NCBI RefSeq assembly: GCF_036785885.1
Contig: NC_092329.1
Coordinates: 7,006,001-7,070,000, forward strand
DNA length: 64,000 bases
Origin: Coffea arabica
Lineage: Eukaryota > Streptophyta > Magnoliopsida > Gentianales > Rubiaceae
Direction: 5' to 3'
This document shows, in pieces, positions 44,090-58,500 of this stretch (position 1 is the first letter of the stretch; each line of letters starts with the position of its first letter). The notes below the pieces were generated by a model that worked only from the letters and a program-made list of their open reading frames with translations, searched no databases and was not told the origin of the DNA. Position numbers and translations under genes: made by a program.

Positions 44090-47000
44090 CCTTAGAATTG
44101 TAGTTCGAAATTCTTACCCAATGCTATCGTGCATCTCTAGTTATTACCTAATATTACGTGTATCCAAGATGGACAGTACATAGTAATGGACTTGTCAAAA
44201 AATTTGGGTCAGTCCTGCAGTTCATCGGGCTTTCTTTGACCCAATATTTGAAAGCCCAATATCTACTACAATTAATTTTCATGTTCAATGTAAACTAATT
44301 TTGAGTTTTGGAATCTTTTAAAAAAAATTGATGATAAGTTTGCTCTATCATTCATATTTAATAATTCTTAATTTTCAGTCTATAGCGTGAATTCCACGGC
44401 AGGCAATTGTGTCCTTGCATGAAAAATGTAAGATCTGATACAATTGGCAGCTGAACGGATGTTGTAAACACAAATGATTAACTTGCTATGTTGTTCATAT
44501 TCAAGTAATAACTAACCATTTTTTTTTTATATGGTTCATCATGAAACTTTAAACTCCACGTTGCAACTTCATATTGGCATGGACGACAAAAGTTGATTTG
44601 CAGTTGGTGTTAAAAAGATGGGTTGCCTGTATACAACTTTTTTGAAATTCTTAATTGAGATTTGCCAACATGAATTGATACCAGATTCAATAGCAACTAA
44701 TTTTGCCATTTTCTTCTTTTGTGGTGATAACCCAACTGACAGCTCAACGAAATTCAAAACTACAACAGGCACTAAATTAATAATTAATATAAATATTTTT
44801 TAGAACAGAGAAAAAGTGTAAAATGGAAATGGATCAACTTTAAAAATTAACCATCTAATTTTTCAACCAAATTTTGAATATTGAGAATAGTTTGTGGATA
44901 AAATTCAAATGTTTAAAAGTAGTTTTGAAGGATAAAATCCAATAAATGGTGAAATCCTAAATAGTTATGTCTGCCACAAATTCGAAAAGATAATTAAGCC
45001 AATTTGAAATTTGATAATTATAGGAGCCATTGCAATCCGAACCTGAAGTGTCTTAAATATAAAAACCTCTAAAATTAGGTCTTGGCTTTTCATGAAGGTA
45101 TTATAAATTTTCCTGTCAGCGTCCAAATGGAATGTTAGCCTGAATAGGCCCAATGAGTCACTGACCCTAATCATTATATACAGGTCTTACGAGTCCCATC
45201 CAGAATATGAATGCTGAGATATTTGCTAGATAGGAATTACATGTTACAATATTGTCAATAAATGCTTAAACTTTTATAGATAGAATTACAATTGTATTTA
45301 TGCGGTTACAGTCTTCGATCTATATGATTACTTTATTGATCAACGGTCCTCAAAAGTGATGGTGATTTATTCAATTGAAAATCTCCAGGCCATGCGATCA
45401 CATACTTTATTGATCAACGGTCCATATAAAAGTGAGGGTGATTGATTCAATTGATCGTAGACTTCAAAATGCTAAAATCTACACCTGATGTATAAATTGC
45501 GAAATTAGTTAGTGTAATAACATCCAAACTATGCGAATTGTGATCAAAAAATTCATGTGTTTTATGAATGTAGTGGTGTTTGGATCAAGGATTTTGAATG
45601 GATTTGAATTTCAAAACCTCCACCACCACACCAAATCCACTTATGATGCATTTGTATTCAAAGCACAATCTCATTTCAAATTCTTCATCTCAATTATCTT
45701 CCAATCACAATCATCATTCCGATTACCATCATAGTGATGCAATGCATTTGTAATTAAAACACATTTCCTTCTCTTCCAACTTCACCATGACCATGCTTTT
45801 GGAGCAGACACAAGAACTACTACAATTTGCTTTATTTTGTGGAGGAGGAGAGAATACATGCAACGTGAACAACCTACTGGTATTTAATCTACTATTTCTA
45901 GAATAGTTAACCATCAAGAGAGTTTTAAACTTCTATTTGAACGTAGACCAAGAGATTAAACTCATTATCTATGTTCTAAAAATCAAGACTTTTCTAAAAA
46001 TGTCATCAACTGATGCCTATGCACCCGTCCGAATCGGTGATAGTTCAAATCCCTTCAAATTCTCCTCGAGTCTCTTCAAGTCTTCCCTTAACCTAATACA
46101 CAGTAAATTTAGGTCTATGATGTCCGGGGAAATAAAAAAACCCTACTAGTATTTGTTTACTAGACTAGTCATGGAAGGTCGGTTTTTAACCCCAAATGTT
46201 GGTTGGTGTATTTTGTGACAACTGTTTAAAATCCGACGACCATCTTTAGGCATTGACACCAAAACAAACAAGGCAACAAACTTGTTTAATACTAGTAATC
46301 TTTTGGGGGCTCCCACCCTTGGCGCTATGACGACGGAGGAGCACATGGGGGGCTTTTCTGTACGATAAGGTTCCCCAACAGCTGTTCTCTCCACGTGACA
46401 CACACACACTAAAGCAGTTTCCAGACTCCCATAAAAAGCATAAATAAACATACTTCATCATTTACCTAAACAGGCACCAAAATTCAAAAAAAAAAAAAAA
46501 AAAAAAACTCTCGCCACAGCACCACACCCAGAAACGGTGCAGACTTCTTTTAGATATTTTGATGACGCCTTGGCCTCTACTTAGAGACAAATTGCGAAGT
46601 CACACACTGTCGATTATGGGTCAAACGAACAGTTTAATTATTACTGTTTCGAAAATATTAACGCTGTACAATTATCACAAAAGTTTTTTTTTTTTTTTTT
46701 ACAAAAAAGTTTAATTATCACAAAAGCTATGATAATACTTGGAAGTTAATTTGAGCTTACCCAAAAATAATGATCCGTTCGATAAGTGTTAGATAATGAT
46801 GACAATTAATATAAAAAAGCGCTGACGATTACTGTATATATTTGTTTCACGGGATTAATTATCTGAAAATCAAAATAAGATACTAATAATTATTTTTTCC
46901 CGTACTAGAATTAGTAAAAGAACTGTGTGTTACTCTACTAACACGAATATCAAAATTAGTAACAAAATATTATAAAAAAAAAGAATCCATAATAATAATA

Positions 47001-47150
47001 AATCAACAATAATGATAATAAATCAAGTGCACAGACCAAAAGGCAAAAAAAAAAAAAGAGTAAATCAAAATAATGTACTCATCATCAGCGTCACCAGAGC
47101 TACTATCATCACTACCACTGTCGTCACCGTAAAATGATTAAAAAAAAAAA
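44090..47150. other. Intergenic region upstream of nothing recognisable
   Basis: Three kilobases with no supported gene. Contains an A25-like tract near 46482 and a T tract near 46686; open frames on either strand lack family or splice support. Confidence 0.4.
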
Positions 47151-47215
47151 GAACAATAAATATAGATGCTAAAGAAAGTCTAGTGGAAAACAAATCTCGC
47201 CGGATCGGAGAAGAT

Positions 47216-47644
47216 CTAGAACAACAAGGCGGCAGCAAGGAATGCTACGCCAGCAGATCCAACGACGGTGACTCTGTTCAATGCAGCACCGTTACCAGGA
47301 GTGGAAGCGGGAGCACCGTTAGGAGTGGAAGCTGGAGCACCAGAAGGATTGCCAGCGATGGACGACGGAGAAGTAGCAGAAGGACCAGAGGCAGGGGTAG
47401 CAACGGTTGAAGGCGATGGTGGAGAAGCCGCGGGACCGGCGGTTGGCGAGGTCTTGGGAGCGGAAACCGGTGACGTCGCAGCAGCGGAGGGAGTCGGTGC
47501 GGTAACTGCCTTGTTTGGTGATGCTGCTGGAGCCGGTGATTTCTTCGGTGAAGCCGCCGGTGATGCTCCCGGTGCTTGAGCCACCGCTGCTCCAACCACA
47601 ACAGCGAACATCATCAAAGCCAAAACCACTCTTGAAAAAGCCAT
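47216..47644 (-). CDS. Classical arabinogalactan protein (142 aa), GPI-anchored
   Basis: Single exon, as usual for classical AGPs. Residues 1-22 form a signal peptide (MAFSRVVLALMMFAVVVGAA). The mature protein starts at Gln23, frequent in AGPs (QAPGASPAASP). The middle (about 23-120) is rich in Pro, Ala, Ser and Thr with repeated AP, SP and TP dipeptides that direct Hyp-O-arabinogalactan attachment, plus a few Lys (PKKSPAP). The C-terminal GAALNRVTVVGSAGVAFLAA reads as a GPI-anchor signal with a hydrophobic tail. Family role: a heavily glycosylated cell-surface proteoglycan in signalling and wall interactions; the specific role is unknown. Long open frames on the opposite strand over this gene are composition artefacts. 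Confidence 0.93.
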   Translation of the reverse strand: MAFSRVVLALMMFAVVVGAAVAQAPGASPAASPKKSPAPAASPNKAVTAPTPSAAATSPVSAPKTSPTAGPAASPPSPSTVATPASGPSATSPSSIAGNPSGAPASTPNGAPASTPGNGAALNRVTVVGSAGVAFLAAALLF

Positions 47645-47789
47645 GTTGTAAACAGAGAGAGAACAAACAAAGGTTTTCTCAACAGAGGAAAGAAAAAGAG
47701 AAAGCGAGCAGCTTTAGCACGCAGTATAGGGCGAGAGACGAGGATTTCTGTAGCGGGGATCTGAGGAGTCGTAAAGGGTAGGAGGAGGA

Positions 47790-47797
47790 TATATATA
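47790..47797 (-). promoter_or_regulatory. TATA box of the AGP gene
   Basis: TATATATA on the minus strand within CACTATATATATCCTCC, about 146 bp upstream of the ATG. A C/T-rich leader (CTTTCTCTTTTTCTTTCC) lies between them. Confidence 0.6.
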
Positions 47798-47799
47798 GT

Positions 47800-50210
47800 G
47801 GTACGAGAGGGAAAAACAGGACTACTTTTTAATTAAGAAAACTAAGTCGGTTTAAGGAAATACAATAATAAATGTTGGGAAATTTTAAGGAAGCCGTAAA
47901 TTGGACCTGGGAGCTAATGATTGGATGACAACTGGACCACAGGCTGGGGAAAGTCGGGGCGGTGATGGGGAGAGTTGGAGACGCGGTAGGGTTGCTTTTT
48001 TGAAGTGATCTGTAGCGCACGCGTGGAAGGCCGTGTGGATCGGACGGGTGAAGTTGGTTTGGGAAAGAAAGATTCTGAGGACCGTTGGATCATTAAATTA
48101 AAAAATAAATACTACTATTGTGACAAATGTTTTCTGGTTACCGTTATGATTGGCACGTTGGGCAGGGCGATGAGGGGGACAGGGAGGACAATTATGCTTT
48201 TCTTTGTAATTAATAATGATTATGATTACGACTTCCAACGGAAAATTACAGATCATAGATTTGTTTAAATTTAAATGTTTTCTGTGATAGGGATGGTCAA
48301 TAATTTTGTTGCATTTGCATGCATGTATTAATTTAATTTGTGTTGTAAAGTTAGAATTAAAAAAAATATACGCATCACAGTTGGTATTATTTTATTGTAT
48401 TAGCAGCTGAGAAAAACTATATGACTGTGTGTGGATGGGGTTGTTAATTGAAACAAAACAAAATACTAGCTGTAATTCAAGTTCTTTAACATTCATATCA
48501 TCGTAAGTCAGAACTAACTAAAGAAATAACTAACCACTGAACTAACTAAAGTCTGCCTTTGAACTGTAAGTCAGAAGTTCGAACCCTACCTGTAATGAAA
48601 AAAATTCAAAAAAGTGTCAGAACACCGCTTTAATCTAATAGGTTCTTATACCTACTAACCCCTCGTATTAAAATGTTAAGCTGAATCACAAACTAATGGA
48701 TGTTGGATGTAGATCAAGACTTCAAGAGTTGAAAGACATGCATTGAAGAGCTGAATTACAAATCCAAACCAGGAGTAAGGTTTTCAAAAGCTTAAACAAG
48801 TGCACGCCACCAGTTTCTTAAAAATTTTTTTTGTTGGGGGGGGGGGGGGGGATGCATAAATCAATACAGTTGTTCTGAACGACTAATTTGGTGTGTCAAC
48901 TGTCAATAATGAATAAGACGTTAACTGGCACAAGTGTTTGGTCTTTGTTTCAAGAATCGCTTTAGACAATTGTGCTTTGCGGAGAGAATACACAGATACT
49001 AGAATAAATTCCCACAAAACATGTGCTATAACCCATCGCAAGGGGGACGAAGCCACGAAGAGCACGCTAGTATAGGACACAACATTGCCAAACCAGCTAT
49101 CATAAGGTTGATTGTAAGTAGCCAAGCTTGTCGGGAATGAAATATTTTGTTCATAATATGCTTGCTTTTTTTTTTTTTTTTTTTATTCTTTTTACCGTGA
49201 CAAACTGATCTGTGATTTAGGTGTGTTAACGTTAACGAGTGCCTACTTTCATTAGAAAAATTCTTAATATGATAGATTAAGTGTGATTTAGGAATACTAA
49301 CCCATTAAAAAAAACACTCACTAAAGAAATCCTTCGAATAAATGCTGATACGATAGTAACTTCATAGCGGCTACTTGCTAGATGGAATCGTTTGAGACGT
49401 CCATATAGATCGAGTTTGATTCAGGGATCACAAATTTTTTGCTGCCGGGTTACTCTATCAGAACCAATTAAGTCACACCTTTTACAGAATTCCTCGTGGG
49501 ATTTTTTCTTGACAAGAAAAGAGTTTCTGGAGAATGTCCTAATTTCCAAAGTCTACAAAAAGGGCATTGCAAATCTTTTGCTTGTTGATTAATTAAATTG
49601 GGTCTGTTGATTCAAGGGAACTTCTGTCTTCCCATCGTACCAAAATTATATATGAATATTTCGTCTTTAAGACTATATTAACTTTTCTTGTCTTGTACTA
49701 GTTGATTGAGCTTCTTAAAGCTAGCATGCTGTGAATTTGGCTTGCCGTATAATAATGGTGAACAATCCAATTTAAGCTAAGCTCCATAAGTCCATGGTAT
49801 TTTGGTCATATGAACGAGTCCAAGTTTCCATATTAACTAATATTGTCAAAACCCAAGGAAAAGATGGAAGATATAACTTTTACCATATTCGTGAAAGCTT
49901 GAACATAATTATCTCCACTTTTCCAATTCTCGACAAACCTTGAAGTTGAAGGAAGGAAAGATAAGGGTTTACTTCTCTTAGCGTAAATTGCTGCTGATTT
50001 TATTAGTTTTGTTAACCACTACTCCAACTTGTTCCTTTCCGTGTTGGGGTAGGAAGCGTGTTGTTCATCATTTGTTTCACGCGTTTACTTAGTACCGAAA
50101 AGATATATTAATTCCAAGCCCATGCCTAATAAACCCAAAGAAAAAAAAATTGAACATATACCATTTCCAGGAACCAGCTACTCATAGAGTTGTTGGCCAC
50201 CAAGAAAGTT
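47800..50210. other. Intergenic region between the AGP gene and ISA3, part 1
   Basis: No gene seen. G tract at 48836-48850 and T tract near 49170. Confidence 0.4.
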
Positions 50211-50214
50211 TTAA

Positions 50215-50471
50215 GGCCATGTTTGACAATCCAATTTAAATTTAATGGATTCATATTTTAATATATTCGAACCGATTGCTAACTAAAAATTGAACATCTG
50301 AATTAATTAAGTGGCACTGAGGCAAAACTTGCTTTCAAAATTAAGTGATAAACTACTCACTTATCACTAATATATGATATACACTCAAATATATTAAATT
50401 TAATATTTAATAGATTCATATTTCAGATTTTAGACTTCGATTTTCAGACTTCAATTTTATCAAATGCACCT
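50215..50471. mobile_element. Probable small foldback element (GGCCATGTTTGACAA ends)
   Basis: The left GGCCATGTTTGACAATCCAA pairs imperfectly with the right-end reverse complement GGTGCATTTGATAAAATTGA. AT-rich interior, resembling element A at 25113. Flanking TAA/TAC are only similar, so the copy is old or the boundary is off. Confidence 0.4.
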
Positions 50472-52550
50472 ACTTGGGTCTAAATCCAAGTTTTTTAGAA
50501 AAATTTCGCCAGCGACGAGTGCCTACGGACTAGGGGTGGTTCAATTCCGCCGGATTTTTTCGTTGATTCCTTTGGATCTCCCCCTTCCTTAATATAGAGT
50601 AGGAATAGTTGTAGAATATAATTTATCGTATTCGAAAAAAAAAAAAACCATTTCCAAGTCTTTTCGTGGTTGTGGTCATTTATGAGAGATTCAGAAAACA
50701 TATAATCTGCCCAATATTTGCCATTTGGACAATGGACATCCTTCATAGTTCATTCTATCCCTCTTGTTTCGCAGATCTTCAATCAAGATTTATAGCTCAC
50801 ACTGCTTTAGTTTCTTTTAACATCCCGCTAATAGTTCCTGATAGGCAAATTTTTACCAAAACACATCGACTTCTTATTGGAAGTTTTGAAGTTTAAGGTT
50901 AGTTCGCACAGTCGCAAGCAACATGTTTTTATGAACAATAGTTAAGTAGTAAATCTTAACCATTTAAACATGCAAGCAGACACATTAATACGGCTACTCG
51001 TGACTTTGTCGAAAAACTACACATAACACAACAAACTCATGATTTCCCTCCTCCTCCTCCTCTTCTTCTTCTCTTTTCTGGATATGATTAATACAATTCT
51101 TTTCCATGGCATTTGAAAATTGCAAGTAAGAGATCTTGAATTTAAAATCTTTCACTTAAAAAAAAAATAGCAAAAATAATCGCTTACACCCCACCTGTAA
51201 CCGTCGGTGCATAAATCATGAATTTTTTTCTTATATCATTAAATTAAAGATCTCATTGAAGCCTTAAGGGTATTAGGCAATTCCGAAAATGGATGCAGTT
51301 CAGGCTGAGGTAAACTACCACTAATAGTAATAGGTAATAGACCACCAGATTGTTAAACGTCGTTGCGACACCTGCATCGCTTTGATCTGGTGGAGTCTCT
51401 ACGAAATGGTCCCCTTTTTCATTCTCTGTTTTTTTTTTGCTCTTCCTGTTTGCGGGCTGAGATCAGAAGTGAATAGTAATAAAGAATGGAGAGCGACAAC
51501 TATGGCATAGATTTTCAAATTACGTACGTCAGAATCACACCCAACGCCGCGTGACAAGAAAAAAGAGCCAGCGCTTAAATTTATATCCAACATAGCAAAG
51601 CATTCAATTCTTTAAGGTACAAAGATTGTTTGCTTGTGAGGGCGACGCTGCTTTAGTACTTAGAACGGAGTTACACATTGAAGTGGTCGCATTTTTTTGG
51701 GTGTACTGTTTGGTTGCGGTCCCATATCTCAAGGCTTCCATAACCCGTGGCCAATAATCTTTGCTTTAACAACTGTAGTCCACCTGACCTGGAGACCCCC
51801 CACCCACCACCAAATATATAGTAACTAGCATTTTAGGGAGGCCACCTTTTCCCTTGATTTTCAACTTTACTTTCTTTCCTGAAAAGGGACGATTGACTGG
51901 TGTTGTTGGGCTGGGGGAATCCCTCGCATTTCTCAGTTGCTTTACTTCTGGGACAGCCAGCAGTGCAGAAGCCCACTTCATGTTTCTTTGAACTAAAGTC
52001 AAGGGAAGGATTGTGAAATGGAAAGCAAGACTCAAGGGAACATTACTGTAACCCATTCACTTGCTGTTAATTTAAAAAAATTTCATTCACTACCTGAAGA
52101 GAAGCTTACCAAAATAAGAGAAAAAGAAAAACACATCACAACACTAGTAATATTGACCCAGGAAAAAAGATTATCCCAGGACATTAACTTTGTCAATGTG
52201 GTGCATCTGACAATTTTATTACTGCAAGAACATATTGATTTGAAAACCAAAAAATTGCGACTCCTGTATTGCACCATGGACAAGAATTTATTAGACGCGT
52301 CCTCCTTTATTTCATGGCCTGGCTGTATTATAAAAATTTGTAGTTTACCACTATGGGGAATGCTTTCCCTGAGTTTGATCAGATGACTGACGACCCATGT
52401 ATAATCCTGTCCAAGTTTTACCTGTTTTTATTCTCCATCTGGTTAAGATACTGCAGTCTCTTATTCTTATTTTTCTGGATCTCTGGCAGCTATCAACCAC
52501 CCCCAAGCAACTTCAGTGTGGGACAACCACATTCTTGAGCAACACCTCTG
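50472..52550. other. Intergenic region between the AGP gene and ISA3, part 2
   Basis: No gene seen. The plus-strand frame 52018-52386 is open but has no recognisable domain and lies just past the ISA3 stop, where ISA3 3' UTR sequence is expected. Confidence 0.4.
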
Positions 52551-52554
52551 CCAT

Positions 52555-55500
52555 TCACTTCTTTTTTGCTTTAAGAAGCACCGAAGAGTAAGGTGCAACA
52601 TTGTATCTAGTCCCAATTCCCGGAACACCTTCGAGCACGACATCATCTGGCGATTCCAGATTTGTGTCTACCTGCGACATAATTGCTTGTAGTATGAGAT
52701 CTTGGGAGTATTGGGGTTTCGGGCTTCCACTAACTTTTAGCAACTAAATGCAGTGGATGTGCCAGTAAATACACATCCCTGCAATCATGTTCAACGCGCA
52801 AACTACTCTTGTCATAGTGGACTAGACACAATTAATTTCCAGCAATCCAAATAGGCAGCCTACTAATACTGAGTTATCCAGTGTACAAAAAAATAGTAAT
52901 AATAAATGTTTAAGGGAGCTCTGACAAACTTAAGATCCAACTACGGGGTCTTGGGAACTTCAAGTTATTGATGTAGAAAGGGTTACTTATAAATGTGCCT
53001 CAGTATATATTCACCTACTATTTCCCTTCGAAAACAAGTCGTCGTACTGCTATGTAGGGCTAAGTTTATTTGACTTTCATTCTTATGGGACATTGCAGTA
53101 CTTTGATCTGAAGAGACATCAAGTGACACTAAAACAGTTTAAGCATTTAGCAGCTAAATTATAACTATAGTCAATTGCAAATGTCAGCAGTGCCGAACCT
53201 CGATCACAGAAGGCTTCAAAATTACCAACAAAAATGCTCATATGAATGTTGATAAATATGATGAAAAATTGGACAAAACATTTTCAAGAGAACCTATACT
53301 CAGGCAAAAGTGTAAAAAATGCGAACTCAATGAAGGAAAGAAAACTAACCACTCTGAACCACTGTCTTTTTTGTGGTGGAGATGGTATTCCAACTTTAAC
53401 AAAATAATCATGTGCATTGAATACAAGGTAAACATCGTCTCCATTCTCATCATGAAGCCTACAAAAAATGTGCTTCAATTTTGGTCATCCAATCATAACA
53501 AGAAACCGTTCATGAATATATTAAATTCTTAATGATATGGAAAAAGTAAAATATTAAAGAAGAAAACCAAAAATATTAAAAATGCAAGAGTTGCATCTTG
53601 CTATTCCAACATATTCCAAGTCTGAGAGATGCATGCTCACAAGTTCAAGAACCTGCTAGTAAACGAAAAATAACAAAAACAGAGCGATAAATTATCACTC
53701 GTCTCTGTCATATGCAGCAAGAGAATGACAGAACAGAAAGGAACAGTTAGATACAAAAAGATGGAAATAGAAAGGTGCAAGAAGAGAAATACACAGATCT
53801 TACAGCAGTATATTATGTTTCAGAAAATAAACAAAATGCTGAAGTTCTGGTATAAAAAATACAAAAAATCTCGCAAAAGTATATTATGTTTTCAAAAGTG
53901 AAAAGGTTATAATAAGATTTCTTACATAGATAAAACATTCCAACACCAATGACACTCAAGTCTTAAAATGGTATTTATGAAGCACGCAATCTGATCCAAG
54001 GAATAATAGCACAAAGAATTCATGGTAATATAAACCGCTTCATCAAAGGATGAAATCAGTATTTCTTACGTAAATGCCAAAAATTTACTTTCTGCATTGT
54101 CCCAGTTGTCTTCATGCCATGTCACCTGACTCTGCACAGAAGAGTGATTAATGTGTTTGGAGTAAGACATCAGGTAAAAATTCCAAGAAACCACTCCCCA
54201 AATTCCAATAAGGTTTTTGGGGGGGGGGGGGGAAGGAAAGGAGAATGTAAAGAAATTATATCCAAACTGTATGGCCTTTCTCCTGCTGTTACTGTAGTTA
54301 AACAACAAACAGGATCTTTTGCAGTAATTTCAAAACATAATTCAGATAAACTTGTGCTATTTATACAGGTCCACTATATATAATAACAACTTGATATGCT
54401 TTAAAGAAAAGATAAATAGTAAATGTCATATCAACTAAATATGATGCCTCGTGTACATAATTGACAGTAATCTATCTGAATAAGTGAAGCAACATCCATG
54501 TGAGAAAACTCATCAAATATTAAAATACCTTGATTGTTGAATTTATAGATGAACTAGTTCTGTAATTCTCAAAAAACAGGTCAGGAAAGGATAGGAGATT
54601 CTTGAGTGCCAAAAAGTTCGGACCCACTCCCTCAAATAAACTTATTGACAATTCAGATCAATATTGAAAAATACTCAGCTCCCACTCCATTCTCCTTTGG
54701 GCAAAAAGAAGTATAAGATTGATAATTGTGTACTTAATTATATTCCTATAAAAGGGGAAGGAACTGAATATCCTATAGATTACAGATGAAACTAATAGCA
54801 TTATTCCTAACCTACCCCAAGCACCCCAACCTCTCCCCCACACATCCAACATGCAAAATAACTAAGAGACAAAGAAAAGATTCCTGTCAAACATGAAAGA
54901 GCATTTCTATTTTGAAAATCCATAGAATTCTATAAAAATTAACTTCAGAAGTTAGATACTGCAAGAGAAGAGGTTCAGAATTAGTAATATGGAAAGAAGA
55001 AAAAAGTTATGAGCAGATGAGAAAAGCGAGTAACACCAGACTGGAAAGAATTACCTTCCCAATAAAATTTTCTCTTCTAAAAACATGATGCCGGTTGCGA
55101 AATTTTATTAACTCCGAGAAAAACCTGAAGTGATCATTCTTGGCCTCCAACTGTTTTGTCAAGAGTTTAGAAGCTTAGTAATATTTCCTCAGATTAATTA
55201 ACAATACCCACGATGTCTTTTGCACAACATACATGTCCCCACTGGAAATGGTTGATAGCAGTATCATGGCCATAGCTGTTGTTATTACCGTAACGAGTAT
55301 GTCCATATTCATCCCCCATGAGCATCATTGGTACCCCCTGGTTATATGCAACCAAAGAAGTGCATCAACACCCACAAACTCAACCAAAAAGTTGCATTCG
55401 ATGTGTTATGGAACAATGCTTGCCTTGGGCACATACATGATATACAGGAATATCATTTAGTGCAAAGTAAGCAGATGAAAAACAGAAAGTTCAAGTAGGG

Positions 55501-58500
55501 TCCAGGAACATGATTAACAACGTGTATTTACTCTGTCATCTAAATTTTCTTAAAGAACGACAAAAAGTCAGCAACCGAATGTGGACCTCATGACTCTGGT
55601 CAAAGTATTGCAAAACATACTTGGAGATAAAAAAATTTCAAGACCATGTAAATCTGTAACTAATAAGATTTGAGTTCTGTAAGAAGCATAATCTTGGGGC
55701 CAAGTAATTTGAGGACAAATTTCTACCTTTTTACAGTTCAATCTTACAGCATCTAGCTTTAATAGTCAATACGAACACTAAATTTCCAGAGAAGCATTGA
55801 ACATGAATTAATTGAACACATCTTGCTTTTTAATTGGCAGTAAAATGAATTAAACCTGACCCAAGGGCATAATACCCATAATCATTGGTAAACCTAGAGC
55901 TATAATGTAAATTTAAATCCCAATCCTCAGCCTTGGTAAACCTCAAGTTGGAATCAGATATTAAAACTAAGGTTTAATCACAATTAATCCCCTTAAGGTA
56001 TACCCCATTTCTCACTTTACCCCCTAACCTTTAATTTTGCTCACTTAACCCTGTATAGGACAAAATTACCCTTCCATTATTTTGACTTTTCATTTATCCT
56101 TTTTCCTCTCTTTTATTTCTTTTTCTCTTTCTTCTTTCTTCTCTCTCTTTCATCCTTCCCGATAGAAAACTCCATCTCAACGGAAATTTTTATCTTGAAT
56201 TTGTAATTGCATTTTTGGGTGAAGGTTTAAAAGGTATCAAAAACCAATTTTGATTTTTTGTATGATGCCACGTGTCACAATTTTCAATTGATGATTATTA
56301 ATCAGGTCACAATTTCATCTTATGATATTTTCTTGAGAATAAAATGAGAAGCTAGAAAGAAAAGAGGAAAAACCAAAATTAAAAGAATTGAAAGGCTAAA
56401 AAAATTGTATTTTAGGAAAGTGATTTGAATATTTTGTAATCATTTAAGGAGAAAATAGATCTTTGCAATTCCTCTTTTTTAATTTCAATCATTAAGATGA
56501 AGATTTTTTGTGGGAAAGAGGAAGAATTAAAGAAAGAAGAAAGAGGCAAAGAAAATCAAGGAGCACAAAAGGGGAAAGGAAAAAAAATAAAAGAGAAAAA
56601 TAAGAGTTTAGAATAATAGAGGGATAATTTTGTCCAATGGGGGATAAAGTGAGACAAAAAAATTGTTAGGGGCTTAAGTGAGAAATGAGGTATGCTTTAA
56701 TGGGATTAATTGTGATTAACCCTAAAACTATTCACTCGAGAAATTATCTTCCAAGAGAAATAAAACAGGTGCTTGACAAAATCATATTCTTAAAGCTCAC
56801 TGAGAATGCACGACTTAAAAACTTGTAAGTTGAATGAATTCTGATCAAAGGTAACTCTGTTCTGGACCGTCCATTTTATATCAAACTAAACCTTTGTGAA
56901 AAGCCTGATCCAGAAAGCTTACAACTCCAGTGTAGTGGTTAAGCCAGCACTAATATTTAAAAACTGCTATTGCAAAAAAGAAAAGGTGTACCTGTGATGC
57001 CATTAGTGCTAAATGGAAATTTTTCATTTGACGGGAACGTAGTGCCTGAATTTTTGGGTCTGCAGTTTCTCCTGCTCAGAAAGTAGGAATTCACTAATTT
57101 TACCTTCACAATGGCAACCAAAGAATTATTGAAATCATCAAAACATAATCTTTAGACAACAAATCAGAGATGTAGGTGTTTCTGTTAATGTGCTCTAAAC
57201 ATGGAGATATTTTCTCTCATTAATCACTAACATAAGTTTATGCAACATCTAGGCTGGTCTTCCTACCAGATCAAGCATTTTTGAAGTCAGTATTCGTAAA
57301 AACATTTTATTTTCTCTTTACTAGCTTGCTTATCAAGAGATTTCCAAGTAAACCTAAAGTAGATTCCAGCGCAGGAAAATAGATGACAAAGATGGAGGTC
57401 AATTAACTATGTACACAAATGTTTTTATGCAACAACATTCCATAGAAATGCAGACCATACATAAAACAGTACATACTTGTGTGTGCATGTGCGTTCTATT
57501 CAAGTAGCCGCATTTGCAGCAAAACTTTTTTGGTTTAAAATGAAAATGGCCAGCGTCAAATGACCTCCTGATATTAATCGTGCTGCATCTCACAAAGCAA
57601 ACCTCAATTGTAGATATTGGTAATGCGGGCATAAGCATAAACAGCAATTGTATGCTGGCCAATATAAGCATAAACAGGAGTACAAAAAACAAATATGAAC
57701 TTTACCTTCAGCTCCGCAATTCCAGCTGAAGTTGTCATTGCTTCCATCATTGCCACCTTCTCCATTTGCATCATTATGCTGCAATTTCAGAAGGAATTAG
57801 CTTCGAATTTTAAGTTCAGAACAAGTAAGAGAGATAGTCCTCAACTTTCTCCACCAATACCTTAGTGTTATATGAAACAAGATCATATAGCGTAAACCCA
57901 TCATGTGCAATAACAAAATTGATACTGTGACAAGGCTTGCGCTTGTTGACCTAGCAGGAAGCAGAAGCAAGTAAGACATTTACTATATTCTGCACAAAGC
58001 AGAAGCAAGACATTTACTATATTCTGCACAGGTGCTCATAGACATCAGATAAATGTGTGTTGCTATACTGGACTTATGTTTGCAAAGTTAAAGCACTCAC
58101 TCTGTAAAGATCAGCAGAACCTGCCATTCTACTTGCAAAACTCCCTTTCATTCCAGCATCACCCTAGATTATGATTGTTTAAGAATAAAAATAACAGAAT
58201 ATCAAAATATTTCAAGTATCAATTATTCTTTTGCCATATGTATTTGGTGGCTCCAATTGGAGAATGCAAGATTAGAAGCAAAGATACAGATGCCGTACTA
58301 AAAGAAAATATGCAGAACAATTAATCATAAACATGGAGAAATCTAGACCTTGAAAATAAAAAGCCTCAGCAAAAGAGCAAGAGCATACGATTACAAATAC
58401 ACACACCAAGCAGAATCTTGTATCAAATTCAACAAAGAAGCAATGTATCAAGTCCATAGAGATTCTTTTCTTCCACACATGGACCATTGTTCTGGCCAAA

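Noticed and set aside
47268-47579. Long open frames on the plus strand (and other minus frames) over the AGP gene
   Set aside because: They mirror the GC-rich Pro/Ala/Ser codons of the AGP; they have no signal, domain or start context of their own.
48540-48620. GTTCGAACCC as a possible tRNA B box
   Set aside because: No upstream A box or anticodon arm; isolated short match.
52018-52386. 122-codon plus-strand open frame next to ISA3
   Set aside because: Lies where the ISA3 3' UTR is expected on the other strand; no family resemblance or splice support.
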